DNA from: Lophius americanus
Lineage: Eukaryota > Chordata > Actinopteri > Lophiiformes > Lophiidae
Direction: 5' to 3'
NCBI GenBank assembly: GCA_037951165.1
Contig: JBBDHG010000015.1
Location: forward strand, 10,334,501-10,398,500
DNA length: 64,000 nt
Shown one piece after another: positions 47,401 to 58,600 of this stretch; position 1 is the first letter of the stretch, and every line of letters starts with the position of its first letter. A program made the position numbers and the translations under genes. The notes under the pieces are model-generated. The model had not been told where the DNA came from and made no database searches. It worked only from the letters and a program-made list of their open reading frames with translations.

Positions 47401-47815
47401 TGTTTAAAGATGGAGCGCCTCAGACGTTTGAAATTCTCTCCCTTCAGTATTGACTACACCTCACTGACTTTCTTCAAACACCTCCAGGTTAGACACTTTA
47501 TCACCTCTTTGAAGGCTGGCCATTCACACTTTTTGCCGGAACTTGATCTCGGCAATCTGGTACGTGCATTAAGGAGACTAAGAGGGTTCATTTCCTATTT
47601 TACTCTAGAATTTATCGAATCATAGGCAATGAAAGGTTGAGAGTGAAATGCAAATTGAAAAAGGTCTTTGAATGTAATTTTGAAGAAGGGGATTGGGAAG
47701 CATTGTGTGTTGATAGTCAGTATTTCTCTTTAACACTAGGCACAAGATTAAACGGTACAATATCATTCCTGGGACATATTATACCCCGGACTGGTTGCAT
47801 TGAATAAGAAAACAC
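44478..47815 (+). mobile_element. Degenerate L1-like non-LTR retrotransposon with reverse transcriptase remnant
   Basis: The left part (44478-45100) is G/C-rich and untypical of the neighbourhood, like the 5' UTR of fish L1-type elements. From about 45110 a heavily broken ORF2 follows. ELVDIWHTFH is the end of the endonuclease. GKDPERCSSYRPISILP (about 46100-46150) and VNMDQTGSIKKRSS are reverse-transcriptase blocks. SLYADDIF at 46567-46590 is the catalytic YADD box, and the C-terminal region reaches TGCIE near 47805. At least five frame shifts or stops separate the blocks, and ORF1 and the start of ORF2 are missing. The exact ends and any target-site duplication were not found. It is inactive. 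Confidence 0.75.
46860..46882. repeat. (AAT)n microsatellite inside the L1-like relic
   Basis: About seven AAT units interrupt the retrotransposon sequence. Confidence 0.9.
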
Positions 47816-49850
47816 ATGTTTTTGAGTTTCTTTTTTTTTTTTGCTAGAACATTGGTGTATTTAAGCCATGGGTTTTTCTATTAAGAAATTTAAAAGAAAC
47901 TATAAAGAATGATTAAATAATTAATATTTCTATACATTTATTGTTCATTTTAATTTATATATTTAAATTTTAATTAATGTAGCAATTCCCTGAACCTTAA
48001 GATTTAATAAAATTTAAAAACTTGCTTGGCTCTTATATAATGGCCAACTTATGCTAATGTTGGCTGGATGTAAATACACCTACATTGAAGTAATTTTTAT
48101 AAATCCGCAATTGTTTTACATTTTATCTGGTATAAGTGTTGTTGTTTTTTAATATACTAGAAATTCTTCGGAACTTTAAAATGTAATGAAATTAAACTCA
48201 CTTAGATGTTAGTTAAGGGTTAATAAATGCCTATGTTGGTTAAATCAGTTTCCCAAAAAATAATTGAAAGCCATCAACATTTTAATTAATGTTTCATATT
48301 TTTATTTGATATGACAGTTAGACAAGTTATGTTGAACTTCAAGAATTATTATATAAAAATAGGAAACTCCTTGCGGGTTGCGACTAACAAATGCTAATGT
48401 TGGTTAAATCAGTAAATGTGATATAACGCCATATGTTAACATAGTATTTCATTAAAGAAATAAATATCTATCTACATTTAGTTATTACAATTTCTATAGT
48501 TTCACTCTATATAACCATAATTAATGGAGAAAGTTAAGAAACTCGATTTAGGTCTTCACTGATGACTGTTGAATGTGTGATGTTCAAAGGTAGTTGAGGC
48601 TTTGTGCCCGACTAGCCCTTCTCGTTCAGGACTTTCTTGGGACTATTTTAACCCTGCATCCTGCATCCATCGCTGCCTTCTAGTCAGGTAACAAGGTACT
48701 ATGAACTCTTAGAAATGTTGGTGACTTTCAAAGTCAGTTCCTGATTTCATAGGGAGCCAGTCTATAGGATCTTAATATAAGAGTCCGTCCACCAAAATTC
48801 TAGATCACCTCTATTTTGAACACTTATTGGAACAGCCTGGTAACAATGTTAAAAGAGAATTGTATACACTAAGTACTGTTGACATTGTAGTGACCTTTGA
48901 AAGACATTATTCAGACAGGGCTCAGTCTGTTGTCTTTAAAGGCTTTGAGAGGATGAGGTCATCTGATTGGCTGTAACAGATGCTCACCTTGGCCCCATGT
49001 GCTGTTATCTTTGTAAGCAGTTTAGCTTAACATTGCACTATAGCTTTTCCGCTTTGAAAGGCTGTGTGACACAGCCCTCATTTGAAACGTGTCTAGTCCT
49101 TAGCTTAACACACAGATTCTCTCCACCAGTGAGTAAATGTTTAACCCACAAAGCTGTGGAGGAAGGAGTCACAATCTCACCTGGTGAAGGAACCTTTTAT
49201 TGGCTCTGTGTGCCGTGAACCTTGTCCATCCACTGTCTGAACAGGTACACACAAGCACCCAAGAGCTCCATGAGGTCCTCCACAGGTAGGTTCTTATTCT
49301 TTGCAATTTAATGAATCCATTATTTTTACTGTCGTGATGTCGTATGCAACGCTGTTTATTGCTGACATAACTTATCTTTGGAGAAGCTTTCATGACTGTA
49401 GTGGGAAGTAAGACAGTTACCTGTGTGCTCAATGTCAGAGTCCTAATGTTTGTTCTTTCGATGGGTTCAGGAACTGTTTCATCTTAGATGTACGGGTTGT
49501 GGCGGCTGTTTGAATTCAACAATATGCAGTTATTCTCTTCCTGGTTAAACTTTGTCATTGAAATAAGAGCTATTACCACTGGAAGTCGATTTCTGCCTCA
49601 TTCCACGATTGGAAATAATTGAGGGCTGGTGGGCACAAATTAGGACACAACGCAGTCCTGGATTTGAACGCAGGAGTCCTGAGAGTTTTTAAATTAGACA
49701 TGTGTTTCTCTGTATGTGAATGGTCAGGAAAAGAGAAAACACTGGCTCTTTAGAGCTTTCTTGCTGACCACAGCTGTTTACACTAAATTCAACCCACAAA
49801 GGTTTATTGCCCAAATTCAGCAGTTGCAGGTGATTGATCATTAACCTGTC
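47816..49850. other. AT-rich intergenic DNA, nothing recognised
   Basis: 47816-48560 is very AT-rich with no open frame. 48560-49850 has more balanced composition but no protein, RNA or repeat signature I can name. Confidence 0.5.
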
Positions 49851-49854
49851 CTGC

Positions 49855-50160
49855 CTCAGAGCTAGAAGGTACTGAATTTGCATCCAGTTCTGCTAGTCTT
49901 TCTGCCTGGCGTTTGCATGTTCTCCCCATGCCTACGGGGGTTCTCTCCGGCTACTGCAGCTATATTGAAAAGATTCAATATAGTTCAATTGCTGATTCTA
50001 AATGCCCCGTAAGACTGGAGGTGAGTGTGACTGGTTGTCTGTCTCTGTGTCGGCCCTGTGATGAACTGCTCTTTCATCCAGGGTCTACCCCATCTCTCGC
50101 CCAGTGTCATCTGGGATAGGCCTTGAACAGGACCTTGAACCGAATAAACGGTTACAGATA
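49855..50160 (+). repeat. Teleost dispersed repeat (family R), near full copy
   Basis: Contains CTGGCGTTTGCATGTTCTCC, CGGGGGTTCTCTCCGGCTACT, GGTTGTCTGTCTCTGTGTCGGCCCTGTGATGAAC, TCTCGCCCAGTGTCATCTGGGATAGG and AATAAACGGTTACAG. This string of motifs recurs in many fish genomes (established knowledge of its abundance). I am unsure of its class, probably a LINE/SINE tail. Confidence 0.7.
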
Positions 50161-50171
50161 ATTCACATTTA

Positions 50172-50612
50172 TGAGTATCAATCTGCCATAACATTGAAAC
50201 CACTGGCCTCATATTTTGTATTTTCCCCTTTGGCTGCCAAAACAGCTGTGCGATGTCACTGTGTGTTCGCACTCTTCAATAAGAACCAGTGTTAACATTT
50301 TTCAGCAATCTGTGACACAATAGCTCTTCACTCCCTACCCGCATCAACAAGTCTTCACTTGTATTTGGGGCAACATATAGGGGTATTGTGGTTTCATTAG
50401 AGTGTCGGTCAAGTCTGCCGCTATCAAATGAAATGATCAGCATGCATCTATAACAAAAAAGTGCTCCTGCGGCGTAACTGGCTGCTTCCCAAGGGGTAAG
50501 TTGATCAGACAGTAAACCTTGGCATAAGTGTGTTATGTATATCTCAACCCACTGACAGGCATCAGGGTAACCAGGTAATCAGTGCTATTCTAACTTGAAC
50601 TGTGAACATTTC
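50172..50612 (-). mobile_element. Tc1-like transposon relic (family B), both ends present, interior deleted
   Basis: The left end, AATCTGCCATAACATTGAAACCAC, is the 3' terminal repeat. GGCTGCCAAAACAGCTGTG and TTTTTCAGCAATCTGTG are transposase pieces. The right end (50548-50612), ACTGACAGGCATCAGGGTAACCAGGTAATC, is the 5' terminal region. The whole is about 440 bp instead of about 1.5 kb. Confidence 0.65.
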
Positions 50613-50621
50613 GTTACATAC

Positions 50622-50897
50622 CAGGCTCTCAACCAAGCCAATGTAATGGTAGCTCCTGTATTTTGATGCAAAGTGTACTGTGACAAAGTCACCAACTAAT
50701 AGATCTGAGATGTCTGATTCAGTTCTCTCATCATTAAAGCTCTCATTCTCAGAAGTGTCATCATATGTGGGGAACATCTCTCTCCTCAGAGCTGCTGTAC
50801 TGTGTGATCTTCCTCTTCTTTTGTTTCCTCTCCAGCTTTTCTTGTTCTTGGATTGTACTCTCCTTTTTCCTTTTCTATTTATTATTCTTCCCTTCAT
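50622..50897 (-). CDS. Putative coding exon of unknown, possibly transposon-derived, protein
   Basis: An ATG-started minus-strand frame begins at 50897. The first part is very basic (KGRIINRKGKRRVQSKNKK), then come RREMFPTYDDTSENESF (acidic/Ser-rich) and LLVGDFVTVHFASK-YRSYHYIGLVES. The last block resembles a small beta-barrel (chromo/Tudor-like 'GDFV-V-F—YYIG-V') seen in uncharacterised fish transposon-associated proteins. At its end a good donor is present (GAGAGCCTG|GTATGT), beyond which a Tc1 relic begins. No partner exon was found. It may be a surviving piece of a DNA transposon, a retrogene fragment or chance; function is unknown. Confidence 0.35.
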
Positions 50898-51410
50898 GAG
50901 CCCTCGCTTGCTTTTCCAATATATCGGTCAGGAATCTTGTCTTCGTACGTCTATTCTGTTTGTCTGTTTCCTTGGCTGCTAATTTATGGTTAAGGGTAGA
51001 ATTTCAGCAGGAGACATATCCAGCGTGGTTGGGGTGTAAATCTGTGTCTCCTGCTGAAGCACATGCATGTTTGGGGCACGGTGTGGGCAAATCAGCAGGG
51101 ATGGAGGTTCAAACCACAGATGCAAAAATCTGGATCTGCAGGCTGCAGCTCAGGGTTGGTCCTGTGTGACGGCATGGATGGCTCAAACTCCGCATCAGAG
51201 AAAATATCACTGTTGAAAAAAAAAATAATCCAAGAAGACCTGAAACCGGAACAGATATTCCATGCTGTCATTGCTGCCATGTACACCACAGTCACACTCC
51301 CAGGGTTTTTATATATGTTGGCGGTTTTGCCTGGGTTGGATCTTATCCAACCATCGAGAGCTATATTATAATGGGTCTTAAATGGACCATAAACACTCGT
51401 GTCTAGAGGC

Positions 51411-51447
51411 GTTTTCTTTTTCTTTCTTTCTTTTCTTTCTTTTTCTT
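51411..51447. repeat. Polypyrimidine (CTTT)n tract
   Basis: About 37 nt of C and T only. Confidence 0.9.
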
Positions 51448-51954
51448 ACAATTCTGCTTCGCCCAAAACCCGTTTACTGAATAGACATTGAACGCACCAT
51501 GCAATGCCCTGCTTCAGCTACATTAGCCAAATGTCCTTCAGATGTCATTCATTTGATTTGATTTGCTGTTCACACTTTAGCATAATCAGAGTCGCTATAT
51601 TGAAATAGAAAAAGACGGTCTGATATGACACGTAACAAAACGTGGGCTCACGCACCCACCTGAGACTTCATGCTTCTTTCTGTTCCTGACTCTTGGGCTG
51701 GTCTCTGTGGGCTTTTCCCTAATGACACCAAAAACATCCTGTCAGCACTTCATTCCTTTATTATGAAGATTTGATCATATTGCCTTTGATATTACTTACT
51801 TGGCATGCACTGAAAAATAAAAAAAAAAGCTAGGTCCTGGGACCTAATTTATCGCCTGTCCTCTGTTACTATGAGGCATCGGCATTAACCACTACACCAC
51901 GGGTTCTACGTCTCGTGGCGCAAAAAACAAACAAACATGAAATATTAGTAAAAT

Positions 51955-52140
51955 GGCCACTCTGAATTGCCTGTTGAAGTGAATGCTAGAATGAATGGTT
52001 GTTTATTTTCTTTGTGTGTCAGCCCTGTGATAAACTGGCGACCCATACAGGGTGTTCCCTGCTTCTTGCCCAATATCAGCAGGGATAGCCTCCAGCCCCT
52101 GAACATGTTAAGCGATTAAGGATAATGAATGCATTGACCA
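51955..52140 (+). repeat. Teleost dispersed repeat (family R), 3' part
   Basis: Contains GTGTGTCAGCCCTGTGATAAACTGGCGACCC, CAGGGTGTTCCCTGCTTCTTGCCCA and AGCGATTAAGGATAATGAATG, the same order as 49855-50160. Its left part is missing. Confidence 0.7.
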
Positions 52141-52467
52141 GTGCCCCACTGGGATTGCCAGCCCTGGTGCGTCCTGAATTTAAAGTCATATGACCAACAC
52201 AACATATGTGATTGGTGCCTAGATACAGAGGGTGGGTCAACTTACCCACTGGCTCACCTTACGTCACTCTCCCTTTTTCTTACGGAGCGGAATAATGGCT
52301 GGACGAATAGATAATTGCACAGATGACTCTGAGGCCAGTTTGCCAGTAGTCCCTTCTGAAACACATAGGCGGGTGTTAGCTACTTCAGACCAGGACCATC
52401 CATGAAGATCTGCAGTGGACATGCCCAGTCATCTCACACATCAACTTCAGGGCAAGCTGTTCATTCT

Positions 52468-52557
52468 TAAAATATCCCAGCCACTGACTAATGTCATGGT
52501 AACAAGATAATGGTTATTCTGACTTCACCTGTCTGTGGCTTTAGAGTTATGGCTGAT
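52468..52557 (-). mobile_element. Tc1-like transposon relic (family B), terminal fragment
   Basis: Contains AATATCCCAGCCACTGAC, ATGGTAACAAGATAATGGTTATTCTGACTTCACCTGTC and TTATGGCTGATTAGC, the 5' end of the same family in minus orientation. Only about 90 bp survives. Confidence 0.6.
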
Positions 52558-52569
52558 TAGCTTACACAT

Positions 52570-52700
52570 ATAAGATAAGATAAGATAAGATAAACCTTTA
52601 TTAGTCCCACAACGGGGAAATTGCAGGGTTACAGCAGCAAAGAGCATGTTACAGAATAACATTATGTACAATTAAATTAAATTAAATTAAATTAAATGTG
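52570..52700 (+). repeat. Dispersed repeat with (GATAA)n head and (TTAAA)n tail
   Basis: A (AAGAT)n run (52570-52593) is followed by CCTTTATTAGTCCCACAACGGGGAAATTGCAGGGTTACAGCAGCAAAGAGC, a fish dispersed element I have often seen, and then (ATTAA)n at 52670-52697. It is short and non-coding. Confidence 0.65.
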
Positions 52701-53474
52701 CAGTTGTGGACATGTTGAGTAGTATATTGATTGATATATTATATTAGAAAGGAACTCACAGAGTTCATTGTTGAGTAAACACAACACAATGCTCAGGCTT
52801 GATTATGTGCTGGAGTGGAACAGTTTATCTACATTATCATTCCAATTAAATTTACCTTACAACCTGATAAGACAACAGATAGATAGGAACTGTGACATAG
52901 CAAGTTGTATTTAATTTTTAAACGTATACACAGTCTAATTTTGGAAAGCATCAAATGTGAAATCAAGATGGGACACAATTTGTATTAAATTGAACAAACT
53001 ATAAAATAAAATTTAAACTATACATTCTGCTAATTTGGTCTATAGTCCATCTCAGGCGACGTTGGGGGAAAGGTAGAAAACACAGCCTAAGACTAAGAAA
53101 TGCAATGCAAGAGTGAAGTTTGATATCTGTTTTCCGTACTTCCTGGGACCTCATTTATTAATGCTGCTCATCACATTCAGCTGATCAAAGGGATTTATAG
53201 AAAGCAAACTTAACGGGAAAATGTTGAATGCGCAGAAATGGAGAAATGGGCCAAATGACGATCCTGGAGAATAAATGAAGAGATATCTGAAGCTGCATAT
53301 GAACCTCCAGATGTTTCTGTCATCATCAATAGTTGTATGTGATTTGAATTCATTCTCATAAATGAAAAAGTAAAGCGTTGGATAAATGACGTTAAACTGA
53401 AGCTGTTTCTAATGCCTCAGTCAGAGTCAAGTGCGGTTTCTGTATTTATCATATATAGTATTTCATAATTGTCC

Positions 53475-53660
53475 ATCTTGGATGAGACCCCGGCGTAGAC
53501 CAAGGACCCGCTGGAGAAATAACATCTCTCAGCTGGCGTGTAAACGCCTCGGAATCCTCCTAGAGGAGTTGGTGGATGTGGCCGGGGAGAGACAAGCCTG
53601 GGCTTCCCTGCTGAAATTGCTGCCAACGCAATCCGGACCCGGATAAGCGGAGGATAACGA
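53475..53660 (+). mobile_element. LINE relic (family L, copy 4)
   Basis: Reads RPRTRWRNNISQLACKRLGI and LLEELVDVAGERQAWASLLKLL in the + frame 53431-53646, the best-preserved protein piece of this family in the window. The 3' tail is GGATAAGCGGAGGATAACG. It is truncated 5'. Confidence 0.75.
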
Positions 53661-54539
53661 GACGACTCTTTCATAATGTGTGTGTTAAAAATGCCTGTGA
53701 TTACAGCATAAAGACAAGCGGTGGCTGATTTGGTGCTTTTGGAGGATATGGAGAATTGAATAAGTAATTTCATTGATTAAGCAGACTGTGTCCCTTAGCA
53801 TGTGCAAAATAGGGTCTGTGAGGCTGCTGTCAGAGCGTGAGGGGGCAAGAGGTCCCACCACAGCAAAACTGGTCCCACAGGAATACACAGCTACAAGAAA
53901 TAAAAACCACAAAGTGAATTAATTCCTAATGAATGTGTTAATAGCCTCCTTGATTGAGTACGTTGATGTGTTTGTGTTCAATGTAACTTCAATGTTTGGT
54001 TTTCACACATTTAAAACAAATTAATACACAATACGTACTTATCCAGTGTGTCTTGTCCTCACGTACACGGCTACTTTTAAGAACATGGACTTTAAAAAAT
54101 CTGTCCAGGGTGAAAGATAGAGACCAAATTCAAAATACCTTCAGCTTTGGATAACAGGACTCGCTCCTTCTCTTTGCAGCCAGAGATTGAATTTAGTTTC
54201 TGCTATATTGATGAATGGATTGTCTCGTTGTTCTTAAATTTTAACTACACCTGGATAATTTAGCTTACTCTTAACTTCTATATTGTCAACTGATGAGACA
54301 TCACAGCTTTTTTAAAGCAAAAAGTTCACATTTGTTGTGCTTTTGAAAAGACATTCATCGTTTCAGTGGCAGGTTTTACTTGAAGGGTATCTTTAAGCAA
54401 TAAAGCCTTATCATCAGTCAGTGGGCTTAATATTATGCTCCAGCCATCAAAAGGTATATCCTGTAGATATGGCAGAGGTTCGACAGACCCAATTTATGCC
54501 ATTGGCATTCAGGAGTTTTATTGCCTTACATAAATACCT

Positions 54540-54830
54540 ACTGCTGCTTCTTCAGGTGGAACCACTTGAGGAGGATCAGGCATCTAGTAAGGATGCTTTC
54601 GGGGCGCCTTTCTCTGGAAGTATTCCAGGCACGACCTACTGGGAATAGAGACAAGGAGGTACACTCAGAACTATAGTACCTCCAGGGAGGGGCTATATAT
54701 TTCATGTGACCTAGGAACGCCTCAGAATCCCCCAGGATGAGCTGGAGAGTGTTGCTGGGAAGAAGGACGTCTGGAATGCCCTTTTTCACCTGCTGCAACC
54801 ATGACACGACTCCCGATAGGCGGAAGAAAT
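54540..54830 (+). mobile_element. LINE relic (family L, copy 5)
   Basis: Contains GGAACCACTTGAGGAGGATCAGGCATCTAGTAAGGATGC, TATTCCAGGCACGACC, AACGCCTCAGAATCCCCCAGGATGAGCTGGAGAGTGTTGC and CCGATAGGCGGAAGAA. Stops are present in all frames. Confidence 0.7.
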
Positions 54831-55657
54831 AGATGTGTATGTGTATACCTACTATGGGAAATTAAAAGATGCTCTAAGCTTTGTAGAAATCTAAAAATAT
54901 ATATAAAGCTATCGTCTATGATCAGATTAGAAAAATATATCAGGTCAAATCTTATATTGTTGATAAAAGGTGTCTGCGCTTTCATATTCTTGTAAGTGCT
55001 TATCAGGGAAAATTCAAATTGTTGCATGTGTAAACACGATTACTTTCCTGAATGAGAAACATTTTTAAAAAGCGGACACCCACTCCAGCCCCACTGTCTT
55101 TGTCAGCCTGTCAGTGTGACTATCAGCAGCTTCACTGTGTGCGACACTTCCTTCCGATCTTAGAGCTTCTTGCATTTTCACACCTGCTGGCTGTCCTCCA
55201 AACAGTATATTTGGTCTTCTTTTCCACCTTTCTCCTATAAGAACTTTTATTTTTCCGTGTTCCTGTCTGCCTTTTTGCCGTGGCTTACGTCATCATTAAT
55301 ATTAATTAGTGGTGTTTCACTCTTTATGCATGGTGAACAGAGTGCGTGGGCTAAAGCTCCGTCTGCTGCACCACACTTCCTCTGGATGGAGAGTTATGAA
55401 GGGAAATCAGCGTAAGACATGCATGTGCGCTGTTTTATAAGTAAGAATATTTTTAATTTGTATTATTATTTTTTTATATATTGTTCGCACGCACATCCTT
55501 TATTTCATTGAACATTACCATCTGATGCAAAATCCTATACGCACGGTGTTATAAACACTGGCCCTGGCGGAAGGAACCGATGCTTGATGTCTGAGGCTGT
55601 GAAATGAGGGACACGCTAAATCCACCGGGACTCACTGTGTTACTCTCACTTTCACAG
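54831..55657. other. Intergenic DNA upstream of pdzd3
   Basis: No gene seen. A possible 5' non-coding exon donor (AATCAGC|GTAAGA, GT at 55412-55413) could belong to pdzd3, whose first coding exon needs an upstream partner. This is weak, based on one splice site. Confidence 0.3.
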
Positions 55658-55685
55658 GTTGCCAAGATGCCATGGAATTTCCCCG
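55658..55685 (+). CDS. pdzd3: pdzd3 coding exon 1 (14 coding nt)
   Basis: The acceptor CTCACTTTCACAG ends at 55657. ATG at 55672 (context GCCATGG) reads MEFP plus two bases, then donor CCCCG|GTAAGT. An earlier ATG at 55667 in another frame would stop at TAG in exon 2 after nine more codons. Confidence 0.8.
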
Positions 55686-58600
55686 GTAAGTTGTACTAGA
55701 TATCTTGGTACTAACTCCTCTGAAAAAAACAAAACTCTGTGCCTTTGAAAAAGGATTTACCTGTGTCTGTTTTGTATGGCATTCACGCTGGTTTATTTTC
55801 ATCACGAATGCCAGTTTCTAAAATATTGGACGGAGACCAGCTGCCGTTACATGGATTCTTTTCTTCATTCCGATTGGAATCATTCCTATTGAAGACATTT
55901 CACATCAGCTTTACATGAGATGTGATCGGATACAGTCTGGAGGATACATGTGCACACATTTTGTGGGAAGACTTGTATGGAATGTGCTTGATGGACTCCC
56001 TACTGATCTCTGATGCTCTGGAGAAACTGCTGTCTTCGGGGGTTTCTGGTGCTTTCTGGGTTTCTCCGGCGCACACACGTACTTTACATGCAAGAGAAGG
56101 AACGTTATTATTTGTTCTGCATTGTGGTGGTGGCGAGAGTCGCTCAGAGAGCAATTCAATTCAGCTTTAGAGAGGGAGAGAGCTAGAGAGGGCAATTCCA
56201 AAGTATCAGTATTTCAATGAATTTGTCCAAATTTGGGTTGAAAGTAGTGTCAGGGCCCCCCATTCCTCATCCCTGGGGTAGTTTAAGCATCATCCAAAGT
56301 ACAGATAACAAAAGCAGCTCCCGTGATTCTTCTTGAAAACCCACCTCCACACTACAATCAGGGTCATTTATCAACGGTGGTCCTCCATCACATCACGCTG
56401 TCAGTTGTAAAAATAATAATAATAATATATAATAATACATTTCATTTATAATGCACTTTACATTTGGATCCAATCTCAAAGTGCTAAAAAGGGCCGATGG
56501 TGGAACTGATGTACTTTTGTTTTGTGGGATTTAGCCTCATAACAAATTTAAAAAGTTTTCCAATGGTTGTTCTTTGGTCAACGCTATCTCTCCCGACTTA
56601 ATCTCTTTTATTAGTTCTTACTTTTCCACCATCCTGGTGTCCAATGAAGTTAAATTCCTCCAGAGCTTGCATTCAAAGCAAACTCTGTTCTGTGGTCTAG
56701 TAATGCTTGAAAGCCGTCATGGTGCGTTTACGTCGAGACAGAAAATAATCCGTTCCATCGTTTACATGATGGAATTTTTCTTTCTATTGGGCTATCCAAA
56801 GGTTTCTACGACTAGATCGTAATGTTTGGGCGTTTTTATTTCAAATGAGGTGTTTATTTAGAACATCACATTTTGATTGGGAGTTTGAACTGACTTTTAA
56901 AACAAATGTTAGGGTCTATGTAAACACAGTTGAAAGTCTCCTTTGGAACTACTCTCTACCAGAGACATAGTCCCTATGAAAGCTGCTGACAGTGTGTGAC
57001 GTTCACTGACACTCAGTGATGAACTTTGGGCACGATGAATAAGATAAAAGATGAACTGTGAGATCTAAATGTAATACTCCTTATCGGCTCACAGTTGCTC
57101 AATGTAATATTGCTTTGTATTGAAAGGTGTTTAATCAATAGAATAATATCTCTGACGTCAATTTCCCAGTATCCTACATAATTTTTGGCCACCATTACAG
57201 TGAGCAAATGCCCAGATACAATTGATCAGATCAGGCCGGCGTCCTTCTCCTCTCAGCTGATGTTTCCTTGATGGTCTGCTGCAGGTCTTGACCAAGGATT
57301 TTCATAAAGCAGCCTGACACTGAAGGTGGTCTGATCCTGGTCAGTGGAGGAGGGTTTTTTTGGTCCTTGTTCCCTTTATTGGAAAAATGTGGTTTTCTGA
57401 ACAGCGTTGAATGTAATTGGAGGAATGGTATTTGTAGCATTTCTCTTACACTCACTTGTTGTGGTCGGGCATTTCAGCACTTGGTTGTACATCCAGGTGT
57501 ACCTGCCTTGCAATGGTGAAGAAAGGAGAGAACGGAGAGTTGAGCTGAGCGTTTAGCCCCAGATCACATACCACAAAATTATAAATACTGTAACTTGCTT
57601 ATAAAATGAATATAAATGGGAAGATTTCCAATCATTCAATTGTTTGACACAAGGACTGTGGAACCGGTGGGGCCACATGATAATCTCTAGATCCAACAGT
57701 AAGGACTCGAAGACTTTATTGTCCACAATGTGGAAATTTGTCGTTGATTTATGCAACAACTTTGCTGGTAAAACCAATTAATAAGAGTATACACCATCAC
57801 AGCATTCTCATAGAAAATAAAATTACATGAACTACCATTCATGTCATCCCCAAGGAACAAATCATTTGACCACATCAAGTTATATGGTTTCCCTAAGATT
57901 TTGGAGGCCAGGTTCGTAACCTTCTCTTATTCCTCTTCTCCAAGTTCAGATTGCTCTACCACGCGATCATATTAAAAGATAAAACGCTTTCTATCGGGCT
58001 CTTATACCCAACACCGAGAATATTCTGGCTCACTTCTTAGTTGTTCTGTTACTCAGCATATGGAGACATTGTGAACATTTCTTAAAAATGTGGTAATGAT
58101 TTACTCTGGAGGTCACACAGCTGTCAATATATGTTCCAAGATAATTATAATCAACCACCATCTGCACTTTTTGCCTGTCACTCATTATCGGTGGCATTAG
58201 ATTAAGCCATTTCTTCAGATCATAATGGGAATTTACAGCCAATCACAGCACATGGCTTAACTACCACTAACAGCCAACAATAATCTCTATGGAATTACTG
58301 TCAATTCTAATATTTGGTTTAGAATTGCACATGCTGCTCTCACTATCTGCACTGCTTTGTTTCTCCTTTCTTAAGCCACCAAGATAGCGGGACTTGCTTG
58401 CTTTGGCCCTAGTGTCAGGAAATAGTCATGGGTTCCAGCCTGCTGTAGTTTCAAATGATGCTGATGCAGGATTTACAGTTTGTTTTTGAACATATTGAAT
58501 TACGAACATCATGGCTCCGACTGATACCAGAAGGAATAAGGAAGAGTCATGATGTCAGGATTGTAATGAATATAACAAACCGATCCACAGTCGTAACAAA

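Noticed and set aside
51835..51910. tRNA-like minus-strand segment (GTGGTGTAGTGGTTAATGCC)
   Set aside because: It has a box-A-like stretch but no supported box B or cloverleaf; at most an old SINE head.
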